Of a stretch of 64,000 nucleotides of DNA, positions 22,594-33,754 are shown piece after piece. The stretch's first letter is position 1. Every line of letters starts with the position of its first letter. The DNA is taken from contig JAGFNK010000125.1 in the NCBI GenBank assembly GCA_025769875.1, forward strand, positions 1 through 64,000. The letters run 5' to 3'. The notes beneath the pieces were generated by a model, which did not search any database, was not told the origin of the DNA, and saw only the letters and a list, made by a program, of their open reading frames with translations. Source of the DNA: Russula earlei. Taxonomy: Eukaryota; Basidiomycota; Agaricomycetes; Russulales; Russulaceae. The translations under genes and the position numbers were made by a program.

Positions 22594-25090
22594 TCTTGGA
22601 GAGCAGTCAACAAAAGCCGACCGGAGTTGACGGGTTTCTTGCTCTCCGGGGGAAGTGAAAAGCAGGGTCTGAAGATTGATGAGCTATAAAACTGTGGGAT
22701 GAAGGGAAAACCAACTTGATGAGGCGAAACGAGAAATATGTTCTGGAAACTACCGGAGACGCTCTCGTTCACGTCGTCGCCCATGGAAAGGGGGTCGCTT
22801 TGGCCGTCTTCGCAGACCAACAGGCAAGGGGTAGCCGTCAGTCGCAAATTCGTATGTGGGGGAAAGATAGGTGAAATGAGCTATATATCACCTCTCAGAG
22901 CTAGCTTTATTAGCATTCCTTTTACTGCAATGTAATGGGCACCCACATGTCACCTGCCATCGCGCCTTTAACCTGTACTCTTGGCGCCTTCCAAAATTTA
23001 CGGCGAGGAGAGCGGGAAAAGGAGTGTCATGTCTCAACCTGAGCTAGAAACCATGGTTACCCTTCACTTACCGTGCACCTTGGAACTTGAAAGTTATATG
23101 GAAGAGGCGCCCCCAATGCAAACCCTTTTCAATACTTTTGAGGGTACTTGAACGGAACTGAATCCTAGGACACCCTTGCTCGAGCGAACTGCCGGTGGTA
23201 CGGAAAGCGAATCGGCTCCAAGAGAAAGGTTTAAGCACCAGAGCCTCTGCGGGGCACAAGTGTGGCCGTATCAGCAGGCCAGGATGGATGGGTGAGGTCG
23301 TCGATTGAACAATTAGAGTTCATGTGAGTGCCATTCCTGTGCCCCTTACAGTACCGGTACCGGTATCGTGGCCATCGGTTCTCATGAGAACTTGAATGCA
23401 AATAGAGGAACAATGAGCGTAGGGCACGCGGCGGTCTTTACGAATTGATATCTATTTGGACTGGGACTGGGTTGACAAATGCACAGGAGAGAGGAGCCAG
23501 TGAGCCCTTTTCAGCGCAACGTGATTCCCGCGTTTGGCCGTATTTGTGAAAAACAAGGGGGTCGCGTTATCAGAGTTGGAGCAGAAATGACCTTTGAATC
23601 TAGACTGCCACGGAGACCACCATATCGCACGCATGGAACGCGCGTTCCGCTGGAATTACGTCTAGGCGAAATCGTCTCCTCTTGGGCAAGAGTACGTAGC
23701 ACAGCTATTCAATTCTTTCCAACTTATTGAGCGGAAGAAAGCCTGCGAATGCATGCTGATTCAGTGCCTCTAGGCTGGCCTCGAACTATCTATCAACAGC
23801 CCGGTACATCTGGCCATGGCAGATCGACCACGAGGACCTCAATGGCTGACGCGCCCCTGCATGAATCAAATAGCGCACACCTGGGAGCTAGCCATCCAAA
23901 AGGGAGGAAAGACAAATGAGACGAACGCCGAGTCCGAGGCCATGGCGTAAGACCTACTGTACCCTACTTAACTTGTTACAGGGAAGGTCAGGCGTTTCAG
24001 TGTCAAGGGCCGTGGGTTCAGAAGACATGTTTCTGGTTTCAGGTCGGCGTGTCCGCTATCATCTAAGCGCTCCGTTGGAATTAGAACAAGGAATACAAGG
24101 CTACTTGGCTCCGGGACCCCGCCTAGGCCCTACGCAACGAGGATGACAACGCAGATCTTTCCAACCTTGCATTTTGCCATCCTATCCGCGATGGACAGAG
24201 GCAGGGCCCGGGAGCCGAGTGTGTCTCAAGGGTAACGTTAGCAATTTTTATGTTGTAACATATCATTTGCAAGCTGGCCTGGGGGCCCTCCAGTTACGAG
24301 GATGCACCGCAAGCGCTGAGCATAAGCCTGAGGTCGTTCGGACGTTGCTGTGATAAACCCGAAGGGATACCTGGCAAGGGACCCGAGGTGATCTCCCCGA
24401 CCAACTAACTCTTGGGTAGCCTATTTTGCTATGCAGGAGAGTTGGGGAACGGCGTCAGCTCGAAGGCTGCACCAGACACCGACCGCATTTCAACCTGCGG
24501 GCTGCGCGATGTGGTGCGGGATCTTCGCGAACGGGCGTGCCACGTGATTCAAACGGCGAACTCGATGTTGACACTTGTGGTGGTGGACACCGCCGCTACC
24601 GCCGTTAACAACTGCCTTGACCTCCAACAGTGGCATAGCAGGATCGGACACGAGACTGCCCAACGAAGCTCGCCCGACGTCAAGTCCTAGAAGCGCTCTT
24701 CGTTTCGTAGGGTGCGTGTAGATGTGAAAGCTCGGGAGGAAAGACGCATTGGTGAGACCTGCTTCGATCTACGTGATCTCAAGCCAACCACCCGTCTTGC
24801 AATAACGCAACTTCTGAATATCTCAGCGAACGTCGACACGCTCCCTGATCATAGCGTACGTTATCTCCGATGTTAAATGGATACTATATTGAGCAAGGAG
24901 ATGGACAGGTACATTGTAAGGTCCCGAGGCAACACAAACGACAAGCAATAGTCTGCTGAACTTGCCGATGCATTTAAACCTCCCAAATCGTCATACTATG
25001 TGTGAAAGTTACCCAAGCTGGAGCATCCGCTCGTGAGTTGTTGTATACAGATTGATCCCTGAAGGATTAGTTATGTGTCACCGTCAACTG
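22594..25090. other. Gene-poor stretch, no supported gene
   Basis: About 2.5 kb of short frames with no recognisable product between the zinc-finger cluster and the ABC transporter pair. Confidence 0.55.
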
Positions 25091-27768
25091 TCATAAGAAC
25101 GCTTCGGCTTGGATACGCCAAAGCCGAGCATAATCTGAGCTTTCGACTTTCAACAAGTCCTCGTGGGTACCCGCCTCGACAATAACTGAATTATTCATAT
25201 ACCTGTTATCAGTGATGAATGATGTAGACACCTACAGTGAACTGACTGTACATACAAGATGAGATCCGCGTGTCGTGTAAGATTTCCAAACCTATGCGTT
25301 GAAAATATCATTGTCTTATTTCCTCGGAGCTCCCGAAGCCGTGAGAAGAGATCTAGTATATGACGGTTCAGATATCGATGAGATGGATGAACGTCGTGGG
25401 GTGTCGCACCGTGTTCAGCTGTGGGATCTAGCGATGCACTTGGCTCATCAAACAGCAACAATCCTACTCCTTGTTCTGCCGATGAAGAGCGCATGAACGT
25501 TCTTGCGACGGCGAGCCTTTGCATTTGCCCTCCACTGAGGCCGTGGTCAATGGGAGTATCCACGTAAGTCCGCAGGTTTCCATTGTCAAACTTCCGCCCG
25601 AATAGATTCGTGGTCCCGTCCGGCAACCCCGAGAAGAGATCACGCACTGGCCGCTCGAGATAGGTGTCAAAGCCATTCGGAAGGTGTGCAATAAGCTCGG
25701 AAGCGCCTCCCAGACGTGCTGCTTCCTCGATTGCGGCCTCATCATGCATGCGAGTGGGATCGCCAAGCGCGATGTTTTCCCGAATCTGTGGTTTCAGATG
25801 CAGGCGAGTCAGGACAAAGGGAAGATATGAACGCAGTCCTTACGGAGAGAGGAAAGTGGGTATAGTCCTGGAACAAGATTGCCATTGCACGCCGGAGATC
25901 CGCTAAACGCAACACCTTGATGTCCTGGTCATCGAGGAAGATTGTTCCTTCCGTTGGGTCGTATATACGAGCCATAAGCTTGAGAATTGTGCTCTTCCCG
26001 GATCCATTCGAACCGATGATGACCTGTGAAGCCGGGGAAAATAAGGCAACGTCGTCCGGGCAGAATATCCAAGGGCGGACATACGCAAAGCTGACCGGGC
26101 GCTACTCTGAAAGAAATATTGCGTAGAGCATAATCCTCACTGCCAGGATATCGGAACGAAACATCTCTTCAGATGTTACATCAGCATCACCGGAGCGAAC
26201 CAACAATATACAAAATACCTGAATTCCAAGCATATTCCGTCACGTATTGATTGGGTATTCTGCGGAAACGGAACAGTTCCATCCACCACTTGATTTGTGA
26301 TATTCCCAGCCTCATACAGCTTTCGCAAAGCCGACAATTGCCCGGACACATTGCCTGTTTGTTGGAGGAGTAGTCTGACGCTGTGGATGAATGAGCCTGA
26401 CGTCCGTTGCATAAGATGAAGAGAAGCCAGGGAGACAGGTATGGACGATGGCTGCTGGACGGCTCGAAGCGTGAAGACGATCTAAAGCAATTTAACATGC
26501 GGGGTTAGCAAAGGCCGTTGATTGTACACGCACTTGCGGTAATTCGCTTAATGGGAGCCTAAGGAGGCGCACGGGATGAAAACTGCGATCGCTCTGACGA
26601 CTCATGTATGCCGACCAAAAGTCACTCGCGCTGTCCCCTAATCGATCAACGAGGTTGCTATATTCTGCAAAAGGTCTGGGCGACGCTTGTCATAGAAAGA
26701 AGCTCGACGCACCAGCCGTAAGACATTCCGCTAGGCCGCCCGCGACCACTTCCTTACGGTGTTTAGACCTGCTGACCAATTGCTTGAGCCCCTCCATCCT
26801 GATAAAATCGTTATCGCGCGTGGTAGCGGCCCAAGCTAAGAATTATCTAAGCCAATGTCGTTATGGCAAGCATACGCCATCTCTTACCTCCGTGCATATC
26901 TCCATCGTAGGCGAGATTGAAGAAGGTAAAAGAGTTGCTGGCAAATGAAAGCACGGAGAGTAACAAACCGTCTCTCTGCTCCCAGAGAACACCCGTGAGG
27001 ACAGCGGTCTGAGAAAAAAGCCTCAAAAGCGTAGACCCGGTCTGCACTATGCTCGTGATAGCTACCCATGCGACGGCATTCTGGCCCTTCGGCACAACAG
27101 CTTCGATCTGCGCAGATGCAACGGGGTCGTCCCAGGTGGGCACATCGAGACGAGCCATGGAACGGAAGATGTGTGCCGAGTAGAATCGTCGTATACGCCA
27201 ATTGAGAGCTATCGAGACCTTCCTCGAGGCGGAAGAGAGAAGGTTCTCCACAGCGGCGCAGAGCACGCGACCTCCGGCAATTTGTATCAGCAGGTTTGTG
27301 TCCACGACGCGCTGATCGACGGCGACCTGAACCTGCGAGATAATAAACAGAGGGCCAGGGATACGACCCACGTTGAACTCAGTCAGCACGTACGATGTTG
27401 ACGAGTTGCGCAGAGAACCTGCAAAGCGATCGCTCGTTCATTATATATCACACAGAGGCGCGTCAAATGCACCCGACGTACCATAAGTTCAAGGCAGGAA
27501 CCAGGGAAATCATCAGGGTGAGGGCCACATAGAGGAGTAGCAGTGGCCATGCCAAAGTCGCGACATCGCGAAGTGTTCTCCACAGATAAGGTATATCGTT
27601 CAAGAGCTCCGCGTACTCCTCGATCCTCCACGAAGTAGGAAAGTATGACAGGACCGCGTCGCGCTCGACGTAGAGGTCCCACACGCCGACTTTGCGGTGC
27701 TCGACGAGCGCTCCATTTTGCGGGACAAAATTGGCCCCCTTTCCCTTCTTTGAGCGCAGACGACTCAT
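25091..27768 (-). CDS. Half-size ABC exporter, tandem copy 1
   Basis: A multi-exon gene from ATG at 27768 to TGA at 25091. The N-terminus (HRKVGVWDLYVERD, SYFPTSWRIEEYAE) leads into membrane segments (LAWPLLLLYVALTLMISLVPALNLW) and the transmembrane domain with RLDVPTWDDP. The nucleotide-binding domain has Walker A GSNGSGKST, a Q-loop region LFQDY, signature LSGGQMQRLAVARTFMR, Walker B with D-loop LLLFDEPSASLDP, and the switch His in STHRF. The last exons join through GTGCGA...ATACTAG and GTATGT...ATAACAG to an end reading GTHEDLLK and YARLWRIQAEAFL. One TMD plus one NBD means it must dimerise. ATP-driven export is inferred from the family; the substrate is unknown. It looks intact and sits head-to-tail with a second copy. 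Confidence 0.85.
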
Positions 27769-28845
27769 TTTGGAGGCGAGAGAATATGGGAGGAGGAAGG
27801 TAAATGCGCAGTGTTAAGCGTCATTCTCGGATCGTGGTTGAGCGTGCCCCGTGTCACCCCAACAGCGGGCGCTTATCTGCTCAGTTCCGTGGCCAGAGAC
27901 GCCGACTATTCATCCTCATCTTCGAACGTTCTCCCAAATATCATATTAAGGGCACTCTACCAATGCTTCAATCTTGCTTTCAGTGGAATGTTGCCAGTTA
28001 GGCCCCTAACCGACAGACGTCCGTGCCTGGTGGTTAAACACAAGTGAAGCTGAGGCTGCGCTGCGAGAGTCACAAGTTACGTGCACCCACAGAACTGAGC
28101 TAGGACGAAAGGAAATTGCAACAACACGGCTGAGGAACGAATGCCAAAAGCGCATCCCTTACACCACGACCCCCCCAAGCCCGATCCTGCACCCACGACT
28201 TTCGGACAATGACTGGATGACCCTTTGTTTCGTGACCGCGCCTTCCCACTGCAACGGCCCAATCTCATCTGCGGCTAAGAACGCGTTTTCGAGACCCGCT
28301 TCCCTTTCCTTTGCAGGTGTCAAACTCGGATTTCAGCGTAGCTACAGGCTGAATCACGACAGCGCTCTTCATAGCCTGCCCGTCGGGAAGCGATATGAAA
28401 TGGTAGCTGCCCGGAAACGTAAGGATTATTTTGCTACTTGTGATTTGTTGTCCAGGCTCGAAAGACTAAGATCAGCGCGGAGAATATAAGGTCGGTACCG
28501 CGGTACCTTGGCAAGGCGACACTAGGAGGATGGATTAGATTTTGAAAACGTCGCAATTCGATCTAGTTTGGTGTCACGCAAGATTCATCTTTATCCCAGC
28601 CCCACGCATGCCGAGTCGAATTGAGTGTATTACATCTCGCGTACTACACTGGAGACGCACCCATGGAAAGTCGTCCAATTGAATGAAGGACCCAATGTGA
28701 AACAAGTTTACAATAACACAGACCGTTGAGAACATATCGCTCTCAATATAGTACGTTCAATTGTGGCGCCGCTCATCATTCAGCAAAATGCCACCAATAT
28801 GTCTAATACCTTGTCTGGATGCGAAAAATCGGGAGTCGCTGGCGT
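27769..28845. other. Spacer between the two ABC genes
   Basis: About 1.1 kb without a supported gene. It must hold the promoter of copy 1 and the 3' end region of copy 2. Confidence 0.6.
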
Positions 28846-31581
28846 TCAAAGAAATGCCTGGGCTTGAATTTGCCACAACCGAGCATAATCAGACCCTTCA
28901 TGTCTTAACAACTCCTCGTGCGTTCCCGTCTCCATAACTACAGACTCGTTCAGATATCTATGGCACTCATCAGTTGGGGCCACACGTATTGCGAGCAGAA
29001 ATAGACTCACAAGATGAGGTCTGCGTGTCGTGTAAGGTTTCCAAACCGATGCGTTGAGAAGATCATCGTCTTATTCCCTCTCAGCTCTCGAAGGCGCATG
29101 AATAGGTCTGCCAAGGTGAATAGCCTCCTCAGCGTTCGTTCACCGAATAGAGGAGCTTGCGAATATCATACCTTGCTCAGCAGTCGGGTCTAGCGATGCA
29201 CTCGGCTCATCAAATAGCAACAATCCGACCCTGTGATCCCCTGACGCAGCGCGCATGAACGTTCTTGCGACAGCGAGCCTTTGTTTTTCTCCACCACTTA
29301 ATGCCTTCTCGGCGGGGGTGTCCATAAGACCGCGCAAATATTCGTTGTCGACTTTGCCTCCGAAGATTGATGCCCCATCCGGAAGCCCCTCATAGAGATC
29401 ACGCACGGGCCGCTCGATATAGGTATCAAGACCATCAGGGAGGCGAGCGATGAGCTCGGACGCGCCACCCAGACGCGCAGCTTGCTCGATTGCTGCGTCA
29501 TCACTGGCACGAGTGGGATCACCGAGCGCAATGTTTTCCCTGACCTAAGATTTGTATATGCTGGCGTCAGCGAACCGGGGTCGAAGCGTGGGCGCAAGCT
29601 CACAGTGAGAGGAAAGAGGGTGTAGTCCTGGAACAAGATCGCCATCGCATGTCGAAGATCCTCAAGGCGTAACGTCCTGATATCATTCCCGTCGATGAGA
29701 ATAGAGCCCTCGGTGGGGTCATATAACCGAGCCATCAGCTTGAGAATTGTGCTTTTTCCTGACCCATTCGAACCAAGAATGACCTGCGATAAGAATGGGA
29801 TGTGAATGCGTCGTGCCTTTGAATGTATAATACGCAAAGCACGCACGCAAAGCTGGCCCTGCCCAACCCTAAAAGAAATATCTCGCAGAGCATATTTTTC
29901 ATTTCCAGGATACTGGAAGGACACATTCCTAAGGAGACGTAAGGATCTGGGAGGACTTGAACGCGACTGAATTACCTGAATTCCAGCGATATTCCGTTGC
30001 GGATCGATTGTTCATTCTCAGGAAACGGAATGCTTCCGTCTGCGACCTTATTCGGGATGTTTCCTGCTTCGAAGAGCTTTCGCAGGGCCAGAAGTTGATC
30101 AGAGAAGTCCCCCGTTTGTGAGAGAAGTCTTGTGGCATGGCCCAGGAACGACATCGAAGCATCTTGCATCAGGTGGAGGGATGCAATTGAAATCGGTATC
30201 GACGACGGTCGCTGGATTGCCCTGACGGCAAAGACGATCTAATGCAGCCTGGGATCAGTTTGTGCAAAGAGACAGGCTTGTCGAAACGTACTAAGGGCAG
30301 CTCACTGAGGGAGATCGAGACGAGGCGGAGAGGCCGGAATAGGCGGTCGTTGTGTGAATCTAGGAAGACAGACCAGAAGTCACCTGCACGGCTCCCCACC
30401 CGGTTGGCCAGGCGGCGATATTCTGGATTCCAGACAGGTCAGTAGAGTCTTCTCGCTTAAGGATGTTTTAATCACCTGCCACAAGGTACTGGGTAAGACC
30501 ACCTGCGACGAGTTCCTTGCGATGCTTGGGATCGTTGATCACACGCTTGAGCCCCTCCATCCTGATATAATTTTTATCTCGAGTGGTCGCAGCCCAGGCT
30601 GAAAAAGTTGTTGTTCAGCGTCAGCGAGCAGGTGTTGAGTGTGTGGAAATTTCTCCTACCTCGAGACAATCGGTAGTTGCCCGAGAAATCTAAGAAGGAG
30701 AACAAATGGCAGGAAAATGTTAGAAAGGCGAACAGTAACCCGTCCCTTTGCTGTCGCAGGACGCTGAATAGGACGACTGTCTGGGTGAACATCCTGACGA
30801 AAGCAGACACGGTGTCCACGAAGGTCAAGATTGCCGCCCATGAGGTGGTGTGGGGAGGATTCGGAAAGAGCGCGTTGATCTGCGCGGCGACGGCAGGGTC
30901 GTCCCAGGTGGGGACGTCGAGGCGAGCTATGGCGCCTGAAGATGTGCGTTGAATAATAGTGCCTGCTGCGACCATTGAGGGTAGAAGACAGCTGATCGCA
31001 AGTGAAGTAAAGGAAATGATCGGCCGCTGAGCACAACGCCCGTCCGCACGCCACTTGAAGGAGGAAACGAGTGTCAAGGACGTGATTCTCAATAGTAGAC
31101 TGGATCTGCAAGAGAAAAGGTCAAATTGAACGCTCAGCTCCCGGCGTCCTCGAGAGAGAACACAAGCGACACTTACGATTTCAAGAAGCTGTCCGGAATA
31201 CCTGAACACGCATTCTGTCAGCGGTTCAGTTTGTCTTTGAAAAGAAATGCCCACGCACCACAAAGTCAGAGCCGGAAGCAAGGATTTCACGAACGTGAGG
31301 GCCAAGTAGAGCGATAGCAGCGGCCATGCTACGGAGTAGAGGTCGCCCATGGTTCTCCACAGATACGGTATATCAATCCAGATCCCCGCGTACGCCTCGA
31401 TCTTCCACGAAGTGGGGAAATACGATAGCACTTGGTCGCGCTCTTGATAGAGGTCCCATACGCCGATCTTTCTGTGCTCGAGGACCTTTCCGTCTCTCGG
31501 CTTAAAAGCGCGTCTCTCCTCTGAGTCATTCTGGTCCGGGTCTTGGTCATTGTTCCTCGACGATTTCTTCAAGCCTTCCAT
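28846..31581 (-). CDS. Half-size ABC exporter, tandem copy 2, with apparent frameshift
   Basis: A paralogue of the preceding gene with the same layout from ATG at 31581 (a charged leader, then HRKIGVWDLYQERD) to TGA at 28846. The NBD keeps Walker A GSNGSGKST, signature LSGGEKQRLAVARTF, LLLFDEPSASLDP and STHRF, and the end reads LWQIQAQAFL. In the membrane domain the frame shifts. HYYSTHIF (matching copy 1 FYSAHIF) is in one frame, and ARLDVPTWDDP directly after it is in another. Copy 1 has 34 bases from cacatcttc to cctggg and copy 2 has 35, with no room for an intron. Either this copy is a recent pseudogene or the base is an assembly error. The downstream NBD shows no decay, which fits a very recent event or an error. 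Confidence 0.75.
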
Positions 31582-32074
31582 TGCTGGTACCAGGTGTAAA
31601 GGGGAGGCTACAAGGAGACAGGCAGATGCGCAGTCGGCTCTTTATATGTCTGGAGAATTATGAGTCCCATGACTGGCGGTGCGCGCTGAAGTCCTTCGAG
31701 CGACTGATAAAGCTTCGCTGTCGTATATCAGCACAACGGCGCCTCGCCCGGGCCACTTGAGTCATCGAGAACCTACAAATTACAATCAGGTACACTTGTT
31801 GTAGTGACATGGCTGTCCCACCTGCCCGGCTGGCCGTCGACTGGAGTGATTCCACTCTCCTTGGGGATTTGCTTGAACGAGTATCGTTGGAAACGTGGTC
31901 GTCTATTTCAAGAATCCGGTACCGTATTTGTTGTGGCCGAATACACTGCCTTGAAAACAAACTTTATTTGTTGTAAACTACTAGTACCAGCGTAGGGTTG
32001 ATCTGTTTCTTCCCGCTATCCAATGGTCATTCTAGTAGTCAAAGTACCTAGACCGCTCCGAATAAAACGCTTTC

Positions 32075-32111
<37 letters not shown>

Positions 32112-32240
32112 TAATGAGGCCCCTTTTACTTTACCAACTGTTGAGCTGGCGAGCCGTAAGACCGTATATCAGATAATCAGTCAAAACGCCAACTTTGTTA
32201 AACGCCAACTTGTCTACCACTCATGATAAAAAATCCGTGA
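31582..32240. other. Intergenic with long A-tract, no gene seen
   Basis: Upstream region of ABC copy 2. The only notable feature is the A32 tract at 32076-32107. Confidence 0.55.
32076..32107 (+). repeat. A32 homopolymer tract
   Basis: Thirty-two consecutive A, by far the longest homopolymer in the window. It could be the tail of a retroposed RNA or a simple-repeat expansion. No target-site duplication was identified. Confidence 0.8.
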
Positions 32241-32593
32241 ATCCTTGCCCGGAACGGAACAGATTCTCTCTCGGGTTACCTTGTCGATGAGGCAAGCGAG
32301 GATGAGGATATTATATCGGTCGCTCGTCTCATGCTCGAATCTGTCGCTATGGATGAAGCCGGACGTCCTTGCAGCTCAAAATATACCTCCTTCTTCCCTA
32401 CACTGCCCAAGGGAGATGGAAAGCTGTGAAGACCATGTGTATGTCTTCTCATTCTGTTTTGGAGGCTATACTAACATTATCTGGTAGCCTCCACTGCTGG
32501 GCACACTTTGTCCGCAAGGGTGTCATGACTACCGACCGACTGATTGAGGCTGGCGCTCTGCCACACTTACCTTACACTGGACCAGAGTCGTAA
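32241..32593 (+). pseudogene. Decayed coding remnant, unrecognised
   Basis: One frame (32241-32429) reads protein-like (GYLVDEASEDEDIISVARL, MDEAGRPCSSKYTSFFPTLP) and stops. A second frame then carries on to 32593 (SVLEAILTLSGSLHCWAHF, GVMTTDRLIEAGALPHLPY). The switch suggests a frameshift or an unseen intron in a once-coding sequence. It abuts the foldback element. Origin from a transposon or a host gene cannot be decided. Confidence 0.3.
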
Positions 32594-32601
32594 ATAAGAA
32601 A

Positions 32602-33325
32602 CTTTTTTTGGATGATATGATACCCTCATGGTGGGGATGCAATGGAGATTAGAGAGAGGAATGGGCACTCAACATGGGCACTGACACACAGAGCTTAGGC
32701 CTCCAACACACTGGCAGCCTCCTCTTCTGTTGGACGAGCAGCCGTTCAGTGCCGCGCGAACGGACAATCCGGACCGTACGTGTAAATAATCCAAATTAGT
32801 TATTGTTCATCTTTTCCCTCAGTCTCTTACTACAGAAGACTGAAGGTCAGTACTACACATTCCTTTATACCTCTTTTAAAGCTAATAGTGTACATAGTTA
32901 TATTCCTATAGGTTAGCTAACTAACCCAATACAGTCTCTTATTACAGAAGACTGAGTTATATTCCTATAGCTCCAACATCTTCATCAGGGCCTGGAAGAG
33001 AGCTGATATGTCAGGTGACTGTTTGTAAAGGTTGTCTAAGCTCATACTCCTTTGGGTTATAGGAGACCCACCAACCCCCCCCCTGTTGGCAGGTCTCCTA
33101 TAACCTGATGGTGGACAAGCTTCCGCCACCACCAAGACAACCTTTATGGATGGTTGCCTGACATACCAGCTCCCTTCCAGGCCTGATGATGAAGCTGAAG
33201 AGGAGGCTAACAGCGCAGAAGCCTAAGCTCCATGTGTCAGTGCCCGTGTTGAGTGCCCATTCCTCTCTCTAATCTCCATTGCATGTGCACCATGAAGGTA
33301 TCATAAAAACCATCCCAAAAAAAAA
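32602..33325. mobile_element. Foldback / MITE-like inverted-repeat element
   Basis: The sequence is a near-complete palindrome. The left arm (about 32602-32727, resumed at 32979-33075) is the reverse complement of the right arm (about 33325-33083). The core at 32639-32674 is identical to the complement of 33248-33283 over 36 bases. T-runs flank both outer ends. The central part repeats ggttataggagacc inverted around a short C-rich loop. No coding capacity is seen. The left arm is split by a solo LTR. Such structures mark non-autonomous DNA transposons; the source transposase is not in this window. Confidence 0.75.
32728..32978 (+). mobile_element. Solo LTR (251 bp) inserted in the foldback arm
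   Basis: The insert begins TGTTGGA and ends TCCAACA (perfect 7-bp inverted ends, TG...CA). It is flanked by a perfect 5-bp target duplication, tcttc, at 32723-32727 and 32979-32983. The palindrome partner arm lacks this segment, which confirms it as an insertion. Internally it has two near-identical words (agtctcttaytacagaagac at about 32820 and 32934; tatattcctatag at about 32898 and 32955). Its ends differ from those of the copia LTR at 1687, so it comes from another family. A lone LTR points to loss of the body by LTR-LTR recombination. Confidence 0.8.
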
Positions 33326-33754
33326 TCGTGATCCTTATGTCTGGAAGCGTGCTATCGTGATGTGGGCTACTGCCCTCAAGACGCGATTGATGATCCGAAA
33401 CGTATTATTGGGGCAAGGTTGTCTCGAGACAGCCAATGATAGAAGATTCTTCACTCACTTGATTTGCACAACCATATTTCGTTGAATGTAGGAACCTGAC
33501 TAGTATTGACCCTTGTGAGCATCGCAAAGGTAGTGCTATCAGTCCAGCAAGTTGAACCGAGACGAGAGGTTCTGTAGATAGACACAACAGAAGCGAACTT
33601 CACATGGTAACGCAGGCGTTGGAATCAGAACGGAAGCCGAGATTGTGAGGTCTGTTTTCGATGGGGGCAATGGTGGGGTATGCATGTAGAATAGATCATG
33701 ATGTGGAAGTAACCATGTCAGAAATTCCGGCTCAACGAGAAACGGGTAGAGGTT
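33326..33754. other. Intergenic, no gene seen
   Basis: About 430 bp between the foldback element and the 3' end of the CLC gene, with only short frames. Confidence 0.55.
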
